DNA of 64,000 nucleotides from Peredibacter sp045999315 (GTDB taxonomy: Bacteria > Bdellovibrionota > Bacteriovoracia > Bacteriovoracales > Bacteriovoracaceae), in NCBI RefSeq assembly GCF_045999315.1, contig NZ_CP174607.1:496001-560000 (forward strand), read 5' to 3'. Made by a program: the position numbers and the translations under genes. Each line of letters starts with the position of its first letter. Position 1 is the stretch's first letter. Under the pieces are notes generated by a model. That model saw only the letters and a program-made list of their open reading frames with translations. It did no database searches and was not told the DNA's origin. Shown here one piece after another: positions 1-8,273 of this stretch.

Positions 1-407
1 CAAGGTTCAGGCTCGTACCATTTATCCTGAAACTCTCGGGCCTTCTTTCCTTCAACAAAACCAGCATTCGCTCCTTCTGCATAAAGTTCAAGCAGACGTT
101 TTCTTTCTGGCGGGAACTCGTTCCAAAGCTTGGTGGCAAGTTCTTCCAGATTTAAAAGTCTCATCATGAGGTCAGAACGGAGCTGAGAAAATCCCAGGAC
201 CTCGGCATTTCTTCCTTGTCCTACACGTCTAAAGTAATCCATTTCCCAAGCACGGTCATGCGCATGGTGAAAGCCAAAACAATAGATGGCCTCATCCTGA
301 CTTTGAGCTTCCTGATGGGGAATATTTAATTCCTGATAGGTGGCCTTACAATTATAAGTGGCAGCAAAGGCAGAAGAGAGAAAGAAGCTCAGGACGAAAT
401 AAAGCAT
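1..407 (-). CDS. Penicillin acylase-like Ntn hydrolase, N-terminal fragment (runs off left edge)
   Basis: The minus strand is open from the ATG at 407 to the window edge (135 codons); the rest lies outside. The protein begins with a signal peptide (MLYFVLSFFLSSAFA), so it is exported. Residues about 40-70 read FGFHHAHDRAWEMDYFRR followed by GQGRNAEVLG. This matches the region after the N-terminal strand of the penicillin amidase (S45) family, where GYxHAxDRxWQM and GRxAE are typical. The family cleaves amide bonds in N-acyl compounds such as beta-lactams or acyl-homoserine lactones; substrate cannot be told here. The catalytic Ser of the beta subunit would lie beyond the edge. The next minus-strand gene upstream stops at 409, one base from this start, so it is probably the distal member of a three-gene exported operon (1697 to 1). 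Confidence 0.75.
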   Translation of the reverse strand, partial: MLYFVLSFFLSSAFAATYNCKATYQELNIPHQEAQSQDEAIYCFGFHHAHDRAWEMDYFRRVGQGRNAEVLGFSQLRSDLMMRLLNLEELATKLWNEFPPERKRLLELYAEGANAGFVEGKKAREFQDKWYEPEP

Positions 408-408
408 A

Positions 409-867
409 TTACTCCAGACGAGAACGCAATTGATGGATGAAATAATTTTTTATATTTTGAGAGATATAATCATAACCATTATAGATTTCAGTTTCGATTT
501 GAGTGATGTCTCCTGAAGTAAGACCTTGAAAATCAGGACGATCTCTCCAGCCATTGTTCCACTTCTTATCAGGATATTTAATAGGTGAAAGAGACCCTGC
601 TCGCACCCCAAGATACATGAGTTCTGCTATTTGAGTGGCACCGGTTTTGGCGATACAACTTTTTAAATCTAAATCTGCAACGTCACGGTCTCGCTTACTT
701 CCTCCCGCCCAGAAAAACATGTCATGAGTAAGGCAACAATGTTTCCATAAAGCGGGTTCTTCCTTTGTTCCTTCCGGAAAATTGGTGCAGAAGTCAGTCT
801 TAAAAGGGCGAACATTGTCCGCCCAAGCAAAACTTGAAATCATTAGAAGAAGAAAGAAGTATTTCAT
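409..867 (-). CDS. Exported phospholipase A2-like protein
   Basis: 152 aa with a signal peptide (cleavage near FAWA-DN). After a conserved Cys (DFCTNFPEGT) comes WKHCCLTHDMFFWAGG at about 41-56, then RDRDVADLDLKSC. The CCxxHD core is the signature of the phospholipase A2 fold, where His and Asp act in catalysis and Ca2+ binding and the Cys residues pair. The Gly-rich Ca2+ loop of classic PLA2 is not obvious, so enzymatic activity is inference. The protein would act in the periplasm or outside the cell on membrane phospholipids. Its start overlaps the end of the 864-1697 gene by 4 nt (ATGA), indicating translational coupling. It is followed by the penicillin-acylase-like gene. An alternative is a structural, non-catalytic PLA2-like domain. 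Confidence 0.65.
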   Translation of the reverse strand: MKYFFLLLMISSFAWADNVRPFKTDFCTNFPEGTKEEPALWKHCCLTHDMFFWAGGSKRDRDVADLDLKSCIAKTGATQIAELMYLGVRAGSLSPIKYPDKKWNNGWRDRPDFQGLTSGDITQIETEIYNGYDYISQNIKNYFIHQLRSRLE

Positions 868-1697
868 GGCAATGATACTTTGAAGAGTGCACCTGCTCTC
901 ACAATGTCACCGTCTTGATGTTCATTATAAAGCCCACAACCAACCAAAGTGTTGCCTTCAAAATAGAAGTCACCCTTGAGCATCATATAATGGGTGCTCA
1001 TACCCGAACCAAGCTGAAGGGCCACCCAACGAGGTCTGAATTTCTTTCCACTTGAAATTTGTTTCGGAGTGATGACATGAATCCATCCTCCATTATTGAG
1101 AATCAGATTTCCATTGTGCCAATGAGCAATCGCTTCGGGATCAATGACTCCAGCTCTAACATTATCGTAAGGTGCGGTCTTAATCACTTTACCTTCAAGG
1201 TTCATGGTGGCCACACCATTAAATCCACCTTCGCGTGTTCCTGTCATCACCACCAGGGCATTAGTTCCGTCAAACGTCACGGAAACCGCCTCACCACCAT
1301 CAACTTCATTTAAGTATGAGGTCCAGGCAATTTCTTTGGTCTTGGTATTGAATGCAGAAATAGCTCCACCTCCACGAACAACGAGAATCAAATCTTGGGC
1401 CTTGGTCATGGAAATATTTTTATCCATTTCAAAACCTTCGATGCCAGAACCATCTTTATTCATCTGAATTAGGGAGTTGCTTGCCAATACCCAAAGTTTG
1501 TCACCATCGCGGATGACACCTTTAAGACGAACATGATTTTCAAAAATTAACTGGCCTTCAAGATTTTCCAGAACATTGAAACGAGTGAGAAAGCCGTCAG
1601 CGAAAGAAGGAGCTGACATCATTTTACAAACGTTATCAAGGTGAGAGGCCTGAACTGATAATGATATTAATGCGGAAGCAAGTGCTATACGCCACAT
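864..1697 (-). CDS. Exported protein of unknown function, possible beta-propeller
   Basis: 277 aa with an N-terminal signal peptide (MWRIALASALISLSVQA-SH). The body alternates short hydrophobic strands and turns (DGDKLWVLASNSLIQMNKDGSG, NALVVMTGTREGG, GNLILNNGGWIHVITP), the texture of a beta-propeller or PQQ/NHL-like sheet protein. No catalytic motif was recognised. ATG at 1697 is preceded by AAGGAGTCCTTCC, a good Shine-Dalgarno. It is first in a minus-strand group with the PLA2-like protein and the acylase-like protein, so a shared exported role is likely. Its function is unknown. Confidence 0.7.
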   Translation of the reverse strand: MWRIALASALISLSVQASHLDNVCKMMSAPSFADGFLTRFNVLENLEGQLIFENHVRLKGVIRDGDKLWVLASNSLIQMNKDGSGIEGFEMDKNISMTKAQDLILVVRGGGAISAFNTKTKEIAWTSYLNEVDGGEAVSVTFDGTNALVVMTGTREGGFNGVATMNLEGKVIKTAPYDNVRAGVIDPEAIAHWHNGNLILNNGGWIHVITPKQISSGKKFRPRWVALQLGSGMSTHYMMLKGDFYFEGNTLVGCGLYNEHQDGDIVRAGALFKVSLP

Positions 1698-1788
1698 GGA
1701 AGGACTCCTTTCCTTAGTGAATGTCTTAAAATTCTATTGCTTCAATTATTAAGTGGCAAAGAACAGATTCTTACAGGAAAATGTCAGA

Positions 1789-2022
1789 ATGAAGATCATC
1801 TTTATTCTGCTTCTTTTGGTGAGCTGCTCACAAGTGCCTACAAAAAAAGGCGAAGAAGGCGTTACTCTTGATGCGGCCCTTAACCAGGCCCAGATGTCCT
1901 ACCTAAAAGGCTGTGTAGATGCCAAGAAAGAGCTTAAAATCCCACAGGTTTTCGAGGGATGCAGAGACAAGTCACTACTCCATCGTCAGGAACTTGAAGA
2001 GATCCTAGGGCAAGATCTATAA
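1789..2022 (+). CDS. Small lipoprotein of unknown function
   Basis: 77 aa starting at ATG 1789. The leader MKIIFILLLLVSCSQ has a lipobox (LVSC) with the lipidated Cys near residue 12. An in-frame GTG at 1753 would add 12 residues before the signal peptide. The ATG has AGGAAA at a suitable distance, so I chose 1789. The mature part is short, mostly helical and charged, with two further Cys residues (LKGCVDAKK, FEGCRDK). No domain was recognised. It probably resides in the envelope. The next gene begins 21 nt downstream, so the two may share a transcript. Confidence 0.6.
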   Translation: MKIIFILLLLVSCSQVPTKKGEEGVTLDAALNQAQMSYLKGCVDAKKELKIPQVFEGCRDKSLLHRQELEEILGQDL

Positions 2023-2043
2023 TAGGATTAACAGGAGCATTTC

Positions 2044-2505
2044 ATGAGAACCTATAATCAATGGATGGATGAGTATGGAGTGAGTCATCAAAACCATACC
2101 AATCAACTCATTCATAAGATTTGTGTTCCCTTAATCATGCTCACTGTGGTTGGTTTTCTCTGGTGTATTCCAACTCCGACGGCCTTTGCTTCAGTTCCCT
2201 TCTTAAACTGGGCGACTATCTTCATCATAGCTTGCTTGTGTTTTTACCTGACTTTGAACTTCATTCAGTTTCTCGGAATGACCGTCCAGACCTTTATCAT
2301 GTGCTTTATCTGTCACCATCTTTACCAAGCGGGAATTTTACTGCCTTTTTGTATTATTGTTTTTGTGTTGGCGTGGATTGGACAATTCTGGGGACACAAG
2401 ATTGAAGGTAAAAAACCATCTTTTCTACAAGACCTCGCCTTTCTTTTAATTGGACCACTTTGGGTAACGAGATTTTTTTATCGTAGGATCGGGATCAATG
2501 TTTAA
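2044..2505 (+). CDS. Mpo1-like (DUF962) integral membrane protein
   Basis: 153 aa. The N-terminus (YGVSHQNHTNQLIHKICVPLI) matches the start of the DUF962/YGL010w family, where a conserved His-x-Asn region precedes the first membrane helix. Four hydrophobic segments follow, at roughly residues 32-50, 58-90, 92-112 and 124-142. In yeast the homologue Mpo1 is an Fe(II)-dependent dioxygenase acting on 2-hydroxy fatty acids; a lipid-modifying role here is inference from that family. Shine-Dalgarno AGGAGCATTTC precedes ATG 2044. The gene ends 11 nt inside the convergent fumarase gene. Confidence 0.75.
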   Translation: MRTYNQWMDEYGVSHQNHTNQLIHKICVPLIMLTVVGFLWCIPTPTAFASVPFLNWATIFIIACLCFYLTLNFIQFLGMTVQTFIMCFICHHLYQAGILLPFCIIVFVLAWIGQFWGHKIEGKKPSFLQDLAFLLIGPLWVTRFFYRRIGINV

Positions 2506-3889
2506 GATTGGTCATATCTTCCGGCCGCACCCACTTATCAAAATCTTCCGCTGATACCAGGCCTAATTCAATCGCCACTTCTTTGAGTGTTTTATCTTCA
2601 TGATGGGCCTTCTTGGCGATCTTAGCAGCATTATCATATCCAATGTGAGGATTGAGAGACGTCACCAGCATCAAAGAATTTTTCAAATGTTCTTCAATAT
2701 TTTTAAGTCTTGGTTCAATTCCACTGACACAGAATTTTTCAAAACTCACGCACCCATCGGTCAGTAGGCGCACACTTTGAAGAAAGTTATAAATAAGAAG
2801 AGGCTTAAAAACATTCAGCTCGAAATTTCCGGAGGCACCACCAATACTAATCGCCACATCATTTCCCATGACCTGAGCACATAACATCGTCATGGCCTCG
2901 CACTGAGTAGGATTCACTTTCCCCGGCATGATGGATGAACCTGGCTCATTCTCGGGAATAGAGATTTCCCCTAATCCACTTCGTGGACCACTGGCGAGCC
3001 ATCTAATGTCGTTGGCAATTTTCATAAGAGACGCCGCCAACCCTTTCAAAGCACCATGCGCTTGAACAAGAGCATCGTTGGCCGCGAGGGCCTCAAACTT
3101 ATTGGGGGCGGAAACAAAAGTAATGCCGGTGTATTGTGTAAGTACGGCAGCGGCTCTTTTAGCAAAACCCACAGGAGCATTGAGACCCGTACCGACTGCT
3201 GTTCCTCCCAGGGCCAATTCTGAAAGATGTGGTAACTGCGCTTCTATATGTTTGATTGAATGCTCTAATTGGGCCACATAACCAGAGAGCTCTTGTCCCA
3301 AAGTTAAAGGAGTGGCGTCCATCAAATGGGTCCTACCGATTTTGGTGATCTCCCAATAGTCTTCGGATTTTTGTTTAAAAGTATTTTTTAATTTTTCCAC
3401 CGCCGGCAAAAGATCCATCAAGATCACTCTCGTGGCAGCGATACTCATGGCCGTTGGGAAAACATCGTTTGAACTTTGTCCCTTGTTCACGTCATCGTTG
3501 GGATGAACGAGCTTATCGCCTTTTTTTCCTCCCAAAATCTCGTTAGCAATATTGGCGATGACTTCATTCACGTTCATGTTGGTCTGAGTTCCACTTCCGG
3601 TCTGCCAGACAGAAAGAGGAAATTCATCCCGATGCTGACCACTTAGGACTTCATCGGCCGCCCCTTTAATTGCTAAGGTTTTCGCCAAAGGAAGGGCCTT
3701 CATTTCTTCATTAACTTGGGCCGCGGCCTTCTTGATCAGAACCAATGCCTTAATCAGCTCCGGTTCCATTTTCTCATGGGAGATTTTGAAGTGATGGAGA
3801 GATCTTTGCGTTTGAGCGCCCCAGTAATGGTTCGCCGGTACTTCGATCTCTCCAAATGAATCTTTCTCAATTCGAACATTGCCCTTCAT
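2495..3889 (-). CDS. fumC: Fumarate hydratase class II
   Basis: 464 aa, the usual length for class II (iron-independent) fumarase, a cytoplasmic tetramer interconverting fumarate and malate in the TCA cycle. Visible signatures are TGSGTQTNMNVNEVIAN near residue 100, KIGRTHLMDATPLTLGQE near 185 (catalytic His region), and the superfamily signature GSSIMPGKVNPTQCEA near 320 carrying the mobile active-site Ser. The C-terminal domain (NIGYDNAAKIAKKA type) is intact. ATG 3889 is preceded by AGATCC, a weak Shine-Dalgarno. The 3899-4270 exported-protein gene ends 9 nt upstream. Class II rather than aspartate ammonia-lyase is favoured by overall similarity, but the two cannot be separated with certainty by eye. 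Confidence 0.93.
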   Translation of the reverse strand: MKGNVRIEKDSFGEIEVPANHYWGAQTQRSLHHFKISHEKMEPELIKALVLIKKAAAQVNEEMKALPLAKTLAIKGAADEVLSGQHRDEFPLSVWQTGSGTQTNMNVNEVIANIANEILGGKKGDKLVHPNDDVNKGQSSNDVFPTAMSIAATRVILMDLLPAVEKLKNTFKQKSEDYWEITKIGRTHLMDATPLTLGQELSGYVAQLEHSIKHIEAQLPHLSELALGGTAVGTGLNAPVGFAKRAAAVLTQYTGITFVSAPNKFEALAANDALVQAHGALKGLAASLMKIANDIRWLASGPRSGLGEISIPENEPGSSIMPGKVNPTQCEAMTMLCAQVMGNDVAISIGGASGNFELNVFKPLLIYNFLQSVRLLTDGCVSFEKFCVSGIEPRLKNIEEHLKNSLMLVTSLNPHIGYDNAAKIAKKAHHEDKTLKEVAIELGLVSAEDFDKWVRPEDMTNLKH

Positions 3890-3898
3890 GGAGGGATC

Positions 3899-4270
3899 TT
3901 AACGAGCAAGTTCCATTTTACAGCGCTTCTTCACGCCACTGTTATAGACATCAACCTTTGGAGGATTGCCTTCAACATAGCTTGGTTGAATGAATGTATA
4001 AGTTGGATTGCCTAGTTTGTATTCATCACTTTTGATGTCAGTTTCAAACTCAGTAGTCTTCATTGAATTCTCATGGAAAGCAGAACCATCTTTGGCAACA
4101 AGTTTGCTTTTCTGGTCCCCTTGAACCGCAAGTACATATTTCTCACCTTCTTTGGCGAGGATCTGGACCTTCTCATCACATGATGTTGTTTCCGCCACAA
4201 CTTTCCAGTCCTGTGCGGCCCATACAACTGATGACATTGATAGAAGAGATATAAGGAAGAAGTGTCTCAT
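3899..4270 (-). CDS. Small exported protein of unknown function
   Basis: 123 aa with a clear signal peptide (MRHFFLISLLSMSSVVWA-AQ). The mature part carries two Cys (TTSCDEKV and KKRCKMEL), which could form a disulfide in the periplasm, and is otherwise beta-rich and charged. The start is preceded by AGGAGTTTGCC. No family was recognised. It lies directly upstream of fumC on the same strand with a 9-nt gap, so the two may be co-transcribed, though a functional link is not evident. Confidence 0.65.
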   Translation of the reverse strand: MRHFFLISLLSMSSVVWAAQDWKVVAETTSCDEKVQILAKEGEKYVLAVQGDQKSKLVAKDGSAFHENSMKTTEFETDIKSDEYKLGNPTYTFIQPSYVEGNPPKVDVYNSGVKKRCKMELAR

Positions 4271-4386
4271 GGCAAACTCCTAGGCTTTGAGCGTGGTTTG
4301 ATTCGCGCTTGAAGATAACTTATCTTCTGAGTGAAAATCTCTGACCGCTGTGTCGCCTAGACCTAAATTCTGCCTTGAGATCAGTC

Positions 4387-5580
4387 TTACTTTAACTGTG
4401 CTAAAGCAGTTGCAATTCTTTTAACGGCTTCGCGAATTTTTTCTTCAGATGTTGCATAAGAAAGACGCAGGTAATTAGGAGCACCAAAAGCTCCACCTGG
4501 AGTCATGGCCACATGCCCTACGTTTAGTAAGTACATGCAAAGATCTTTTGCGTCCTTAATGACAGTGTCACCGTTCTTCTTTCCAAAGTATGAAGAGACT
4601 TCTGGGAAAAGATAGAAAGCGCCACCAGGATTGTTTAACTTGATATTAGGAACTTCTTTCATGAGAGAGATAAGAAGATCACGACGATTTTTAAATGCCA
4701 CTTGCATAGTGTGGACAACATCAGGATCAGCACTCACGGCGGCCATCGCTGCACGCTGAGAAATGGAACTTGGCCCAGAAGTAAATTGACCTTGAATTTT
4801 TACACAGGCCTTCGCCACCTCTTCAGGAGCACCAAGGTACCCAAGTCTCCAACCAGTCATGGCAAAACCTTTCGAGACACCATTTACAGTTACAGTACGG
4901 TTGGCAAGTTCAGGAATCGAACCGATTGAGAACATCTTTTCAGTAAAACTGATGTATTCATAAATTTCATCAGAAACAATCAGCACGTGAGGGTTTTTCT
5001 TAAATACTTCTCCCAGAGCACGAAGCTCTTTCTCGGTGTACATGGTCCCCGTTGGGTTACATGGATTCGAGAACAAAAACATTTTTGTTTTTGGAGTAAT
5101 CGCTTTTTCCAGTTGCTCGGGTGTAATTTTAAAATCTGCTTTGTAGTCAGTCTGAATCTCAACCACTTTCCCTTCATTAAGTTGAATCATTTCTGAATAA
5201 CTCACCCAATAAGGAGCGGGAAGAATAACTTCGTCACCAGGATTCACTGTCGCCATCACAACGTTGATGATGGATTGCTTAGCACCGGTCGAGACCACAA
5301 TTTGCGACGGTTTATAGTTCAGATTATTATCACGCTTAAATTTGGCGGAGATCGCCTCTTGAAGATCTTTGTATCCTGGAACTGGAGTGTAATATGAAAA
5401 GTTTTTATCAATCGCTTCTTTAGCAGCAATCTTGATGAAATCCGGTGTAGCAAAATCCGGCTCACCTAAACTCATGTTGATGACATTAACGCCTTTTTCT
5501 TTTAACTCATTCCCAAGACGGGCCATGGCCAAAGTTTCAGATTCAGCTAATTTTTCAACTCGATTCGATAAAAAACTCAT
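4387..5580 (-). CDS. Class I/II aminotransferase (aspartate aminotransferase type)
   Basis: 397 aa from ATG 5580. A further in-frame start at 5625 would add 15 non-conserved residues, and AGGGATC lies upstream of the chosen ATG. It is a fold-type I PLP enzyme transferring the amino group of aspartate or a similar amino acid to 2-oxoglutarate in the cytoplasm. Visible landmarks: NMSLGEPDFATPDFI (N-terminal motif), PYWVSYSEM, NPCNPTG (PLP-contacting Asn), SDEIYEYI (Asp and Tyr), SKGFAMTGWRLGY (Schiff-base Lys), and the C-terminal substrate Arg in NYLRLSYA. It resembles AspC/AspB of subgroup Ib. It is monocistronic by spacing. Confidence 0.9.
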   Translation of the reverse strand: MSFLSNRVEKLAESETLAMARLGNELKEKGVNVINMSLGEPDFATPDFIKIAAKEAIDKNFSYYTPVPGYKDLQEAISAKFKRDNNLNYKPSQIVVSTGAKQSIINVVMATVNPGDEVILPAPYWVSYSEMIQLNEGKVVEIQTDYKADFKITPEQLEKAITPKTKMFLFSNPCNPTGTMYTEKELRALGEVFKKNPHVLIVSDEIYEYISFTEKMFSIGSIPELANRTVTVNGVSKGFAMTGWRLGYLGAPEEVAKACVKIQGQFTSGPSSISQRAAMAAVSADPDVVHTMQVAFKNRRDLLISLMKEVPNIKLNNPGGAFYLFPEVSSYFGKKNGDTVIKDAKDLCMYLLNVGHVAMTPGGAFGAPNYLRLSYATSEEKIREAVKRIATALAQLK

Positions 5581-5664
5581 GTAAATGATCCCTGAGGAGA
5601 TTGGTTCGTCTCCCCAGAGTATCATTAAAATGGAATTGCTGAAAGGCTTGAAAGAAGTTTCCGT

Positions 5665-6531
5665 TTAACGGAAAGTGACCTGTACCGGGCAGTGGTCAGA
5701 TACGGATTGGTAGCTCACACCCAAATCCTGTGGCGTCGCAGGACGGCAGTCCATCATGGCACAATGTGCCCCGACTCTCACATTCATCACCTGAGAGAGG
5801 TTTTTGTCCTGAAGAACAATGTGATCAAGGACAGATGATTGAAATTCGGCGCCCCCTAGGGTGCCTTTCCAATAGTTCGTACAACCAATGTTTTCAGACA
5901 TTGTTCTCACACCTGCTCCAGAAAGCATGTCTTCAAATCTTTGGTAATCTTGATCTTGAATATTATATCCAGTCGTATTGAAGTCACCGAGAAGGATCAA
6001 ATTCTGAGCAGCGTATTTTTTAACTAACCCTGCCAAGTTTTGATACTGCTTCCAGCGCTGTGACATGGCACGATTGTCACCGCCGGCCTTTAAGTGAACA
6101 GCGCCGAAAGTGTAAATTTTCTTTGAAGCAATGTGCATCAGTGTTACCAGAAGCGCCGGTCGTAGTGATCCACAAGAATTATTGTTTGAACCAGAGAAGC
6201 TTAGATCTTCCACTGTGCTCATAAACTCAAAAACCTTCGGATTGTATACCACTGCGAGATTTTGTTTTCCGAATCCACCGCAGTTAGACATTTGGTAAGC
6301 ATAGCCCGGAAGATTTTGTTTAATGAGTGAGTCGAAAGCAGTTCTATTAACGACCTCTTCGAAGGCCATCACATCACTTTGTACTGACTTAATAATTTTT
6401 CCGAGTTCGGCCACGTTTGTTTGACCTGCTCCAGAATCTTTATCGAAGTTTCTAATGTTGTAAGTCGAGACACTCCATTTGGCCCATGCATGGGAACTCA
6501 AAAGGAGGATGAGAAGGAATGAAAACTTCAT
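5665..6531 (-). CDS. Exported endonuclease/exonuclease/phosphatase (DNase I-fold) protein
   Basis: 288 aa from ATG 6531, which places the signal peptide (MKFSFLLILLLSSHAWA) at the N-terminus; the longer start at 6588 would bury it. The fold is shown by STYNIRNFD (strand 1 Asn), FEEVV (metal-binding Glu), LGDFNTTG (Asp and Asn of the catalytic core), VLDHIVL and the C-terminal VSDHCPVQVTF, which holds the catalytic Asp-His pair. These are the conserved residues of DNase I-like nucleases and phosphodiesterases, so activity is likely. With an export signal, a role in degrading extracellular or prey nucleic acid is a reasonable inference. Nucleotide or phosphoester substrates are possible. Confidence 0.85.
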   Translation of the reverse strand: MKFSFLLILLLSSHAWAKWSVSTYNIRNFDKDSGAGQTNVAELGKIIKSVQSDVMAFEEVVNRTAFDSLIKQNLPGYAYQMSNCGGFGKQNLAVVYNPKVFEFMSTVEDLSFSGSNNNSCGSLRPALLVTLMHIASKKIYTFGAVHLKAGGDNRAMSQRWKQYQNLAGLVKKYAAQNLILLGDFNTTGYNIQDQDYQRFEDMLSGAGVRTMSENIGCTNYWKGTLGGAEFQSSVLDHIVLQDKNLSQVMNVRVGAHCAMMDCRPATPQDLGVSYQSVSDHCPVQVTFR

Positions 6532-6642
6532 GCACACATCCATGTTAAAAGTTTTTTTGCACTTAAATTGAAGAATGTTCGCGACCAAATGGCAATGCTA
6601 ATCTGCTGAATTAATTTAGCTTAACACAAAACTGACAGGCGC

Positions 6643-7077
6643 TTACTTTGATGAAAATGCGTTTTTCAACATTCCAATTAGTTCGTCACGCTTCTCAGGA
6701 GACACTTTGGCACTATCGAAATGCTGCATCTGTAACCAAGGTGGATTTTTAAAGTTTGGATCACTCTCATAACGCGGGAAGAAATGCCAATGCACATGAT
6801 CAACCACATTTCCTAGGCTGCACATGTTCATTTTTTTTGGTTGGAAAACTTTTTGGATAATTTCGTGAGATCTCATCATCTCTTGAAAAAGTTCTTCACG
6901 TTTTGGTGATGGAACATCTGTCATCTCGCGATAATGATCTTTTGTCACAAGCACGCAGTAACCCTGATAGTATTGGTGCTCGCCTAAATATAAATACGAA
7001 TGTTTAAATTCGTGAATGAGATAAGGATATTTTCCTTCTGCTGTATTCTTTGATCTGTCACACAATGGGCAACTCAT
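6643..7077 (-). CDS. HIT-family protein
   Basis: 144 aa cytoplasmic protein of the histidine triad superfamily. It begins SCPLCDRSK, a CxxC typical of HIT proteins that bind zinc. Near residue 100 it has VDHVHWHFFPRYESD, the HxHxHxxPR triad whose central His is nucleotidylated during hydrolysis of AMP-linked or dinucleoside polyphosphate substrates. FKHSYLYLGEHQYYQGYCVLVTKDH is the usual first half. It resembles the Ap4A hydrolase/Hit-like branch. The gene begins 6 nt downstream of the 2OG oxygenase gene stop on the same strand, indicating an operon. Confidence 0.88.
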   Translation of the reverse strand: MSCPLCDRSKNTAEGKYPYLIHEFKHSYLYLGEHQYYQGYCVLVTKDHYREMTDVPSPKREELFQEMMRSHEIIQKVFQPKKMNMCSLGNVVDHVHWHFFPRYESDPNFKNPPWLQMQHFDSAKVSPEKRDELIGMLKNAFSSK

Positions 7078-7083
7078 AAAACC

Positions 7084-7677
7084 TCAGTACAAAATTTTTC
7101 GATGCATCCAACCCGTAAAACTTCTGCGCTCACGCTTAGATGGTTTTACTTCATGTGGAAATTTATCACTTAGAAAACAAATGAATGATCCTGGAATTGG
7201 CCTAATTATCTCTAAGATAGAATCATCTTTATCGTAGAGCACTAACTCTCCACCGTCATTTTCATTCCATTCATCATGAAGATAAAAAATAAAAGAAAGT
7301 ACACGTGAAGATTCCAATCCATGACGATCTGAATGCTTGGTGTAGAAAGTTCCTGGAGGATAGTAGGCCAGGTGACACTCAAAATCTTTCAGGCCCAAAA
7401 AGAAATAACCGTTCAAGGCCTCTCTTAGTTCAGTTAGAAAATGGACCAGGTGTTTAAAAGTGGCCGGTGGCTCATGGGGATCAATCCAGAAGGTAAAGTC
7501 CCCACGAATATTTTCTGCTCGTTGCAGGTTTTCACCCTTTCCTACCTTGGCCGGTTCAAATTCATTTCGGCGATGCTCAAAGAATTGGTTGATCTCGGCA
7601 AGCTCCGTAGGACCAATCACATTGGTTCTATGGCACCAGCCTTTTTCTTCAATTTCCTGAATTATTTGCTCAACCAT
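7084..7677 (-). CDS. 2-oxoglutarate/Fe(II)-dependent oxygenase (prolyl hydroxylase type)
   Basis: 197 aa from ATG 7677, preceded by TAGGAATAGGA. The upstream in-frame start at 7803 would run into the divergent gene at 7769 and lacks family similarity, so it was rejected. The double-stranded beta-helix shows YTKHSDRHG (iron ligands His and Asp), FYLHDEWNENDGGELVLYD (family core), and FPHEVKPSKRERRSFTGWMH (third ligand His and the 2OG-binding Arg). All ligands are present, so catalysis is expected: hydroxylation of a protein or small molecule with 2-oxoglutarate and O2. The substrate is unknown. It is followed closely by the HIT gene. Confidence 0.85.
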   Translation of the reverse strand: MVEQIIQEIEEKGWCHRTNVIGPTELAEINQFFEHRRNEFEPAKVGKGENLQRAENIRGDFTFWIDPHEPPATFKHLVHFLTELREALNGYFFLGLKDFECHLAYYPPGTFYTKHSDRHGLESSRVLSFIFYLHDEWNENDGGELVLYDKDDSILEIIRPIPGSFICFLSDKFPHEVKPSKRERRSFTGWMHRKILY

Positions 7678-7768
7678 TCCTATTCCTAACGGCAAAGTTC
7701 CCCCCAATTGTATGCAGTTATCAGTAGAGAGAGAATAAAAATATCTAATACCTACAAAGGGGTGAACT

Positions 7769-8239
7769 ATGAAAGGATTTCTAGTCCTTGCGACTCTGCT
7801 CATCAGTCAGGCCGCATCGGCCAACGTGCTACGCGAATACAAAAAAGAGTGTAAGAGCACAGTGGTGACTGTTGATGAAGTGATTAAGAACGAACACATC
7901 AGAGGTCACATCACTGGTCTTCCAGCTGACGCCTATGAAAAGTTCAAAGTTGTTTTCTATGTGAAAACAAATCGCTGGTATGTGCATCCGTATACTTATA
8001 CTGAGGGCCAAGAAGAAGGCTATAGCTACTCTAACTTAAATGCCAACGGTGAGTTCTGGGTAAGAACATTAAGACGTGATGTTCCTTCAAAAGAGCTTGC
8101 TGTAGTGCTTGTTCCAAAAAATTACAGAATTGTAAGTCAGAGATGGTTACTTAGACCTTTCTTAGGAATTTTTGGTGGGATCACCAAGAACTCTTGTAAC
8201 TACACAATCGTTCCAGGTAACGGTGATTTCTTTCTTTAA
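7769..8239 (+). CDS. Exported protein of unknown function
   Basis: 156 aa with a signal peptide (MKGFLVLATLLISQAASA-NV) and Shine-Dalgarno AAAGGGGTGA before ATG 7769. The mature protein is beta-rich with a conserved-looking block YVHPYTYTEGQEEGY and a Cys near each end (KKECKST, KNSCNYT), compatible with one disulfide in an Ig-like or jelly-roll fold. No named domain was recognised. It is transcribed divergently from the 2OG oxygenase gene and ends in a hairpin terminator at 8249-8266 shared with the MATE gene. Confidence 0.65.
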   Translation: MKGFLVLATLLISQAASANVLREYKKECKSTVVTVDEVIKNEHIRGHITGLPADAYEKFKVVFYVKTNRWYVHPYTYTEGQEEGYSYSNLNANGEFWVRTLRRDVPSKELAVVLVPKNYRIVSQRWLLRPFLGIFGGITKNSCNYTIVPGNGDFFL

Positions 8240-8248
8240 AAAAATAAA

Positions 8249-8266
8249 GGGGGACTTTTGTCCCCC
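8249..8266. terminator. Bidirectional intrinsic terminator between exported-protein and MATE genes
   Basis: A perfect 7-bp stem (GGGGGAC with GTCCCCC) and TTTT loop. The A-rich tract on the left (8238-8248) becomes a U-tract for the minus strand, so it ends the MATE transcript best. The right flank (CCTCTTCTT) is less U-rich for the plus strand. Confidence 0.8.
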
Positions 8267-8273
8267 CCTCTTC

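Noticed and set aside
7678..7803. Longer start of the 2OG oxygenase
   Set aside because: It would extend into the divergent gene at 7769 and adds residues unlike the family.
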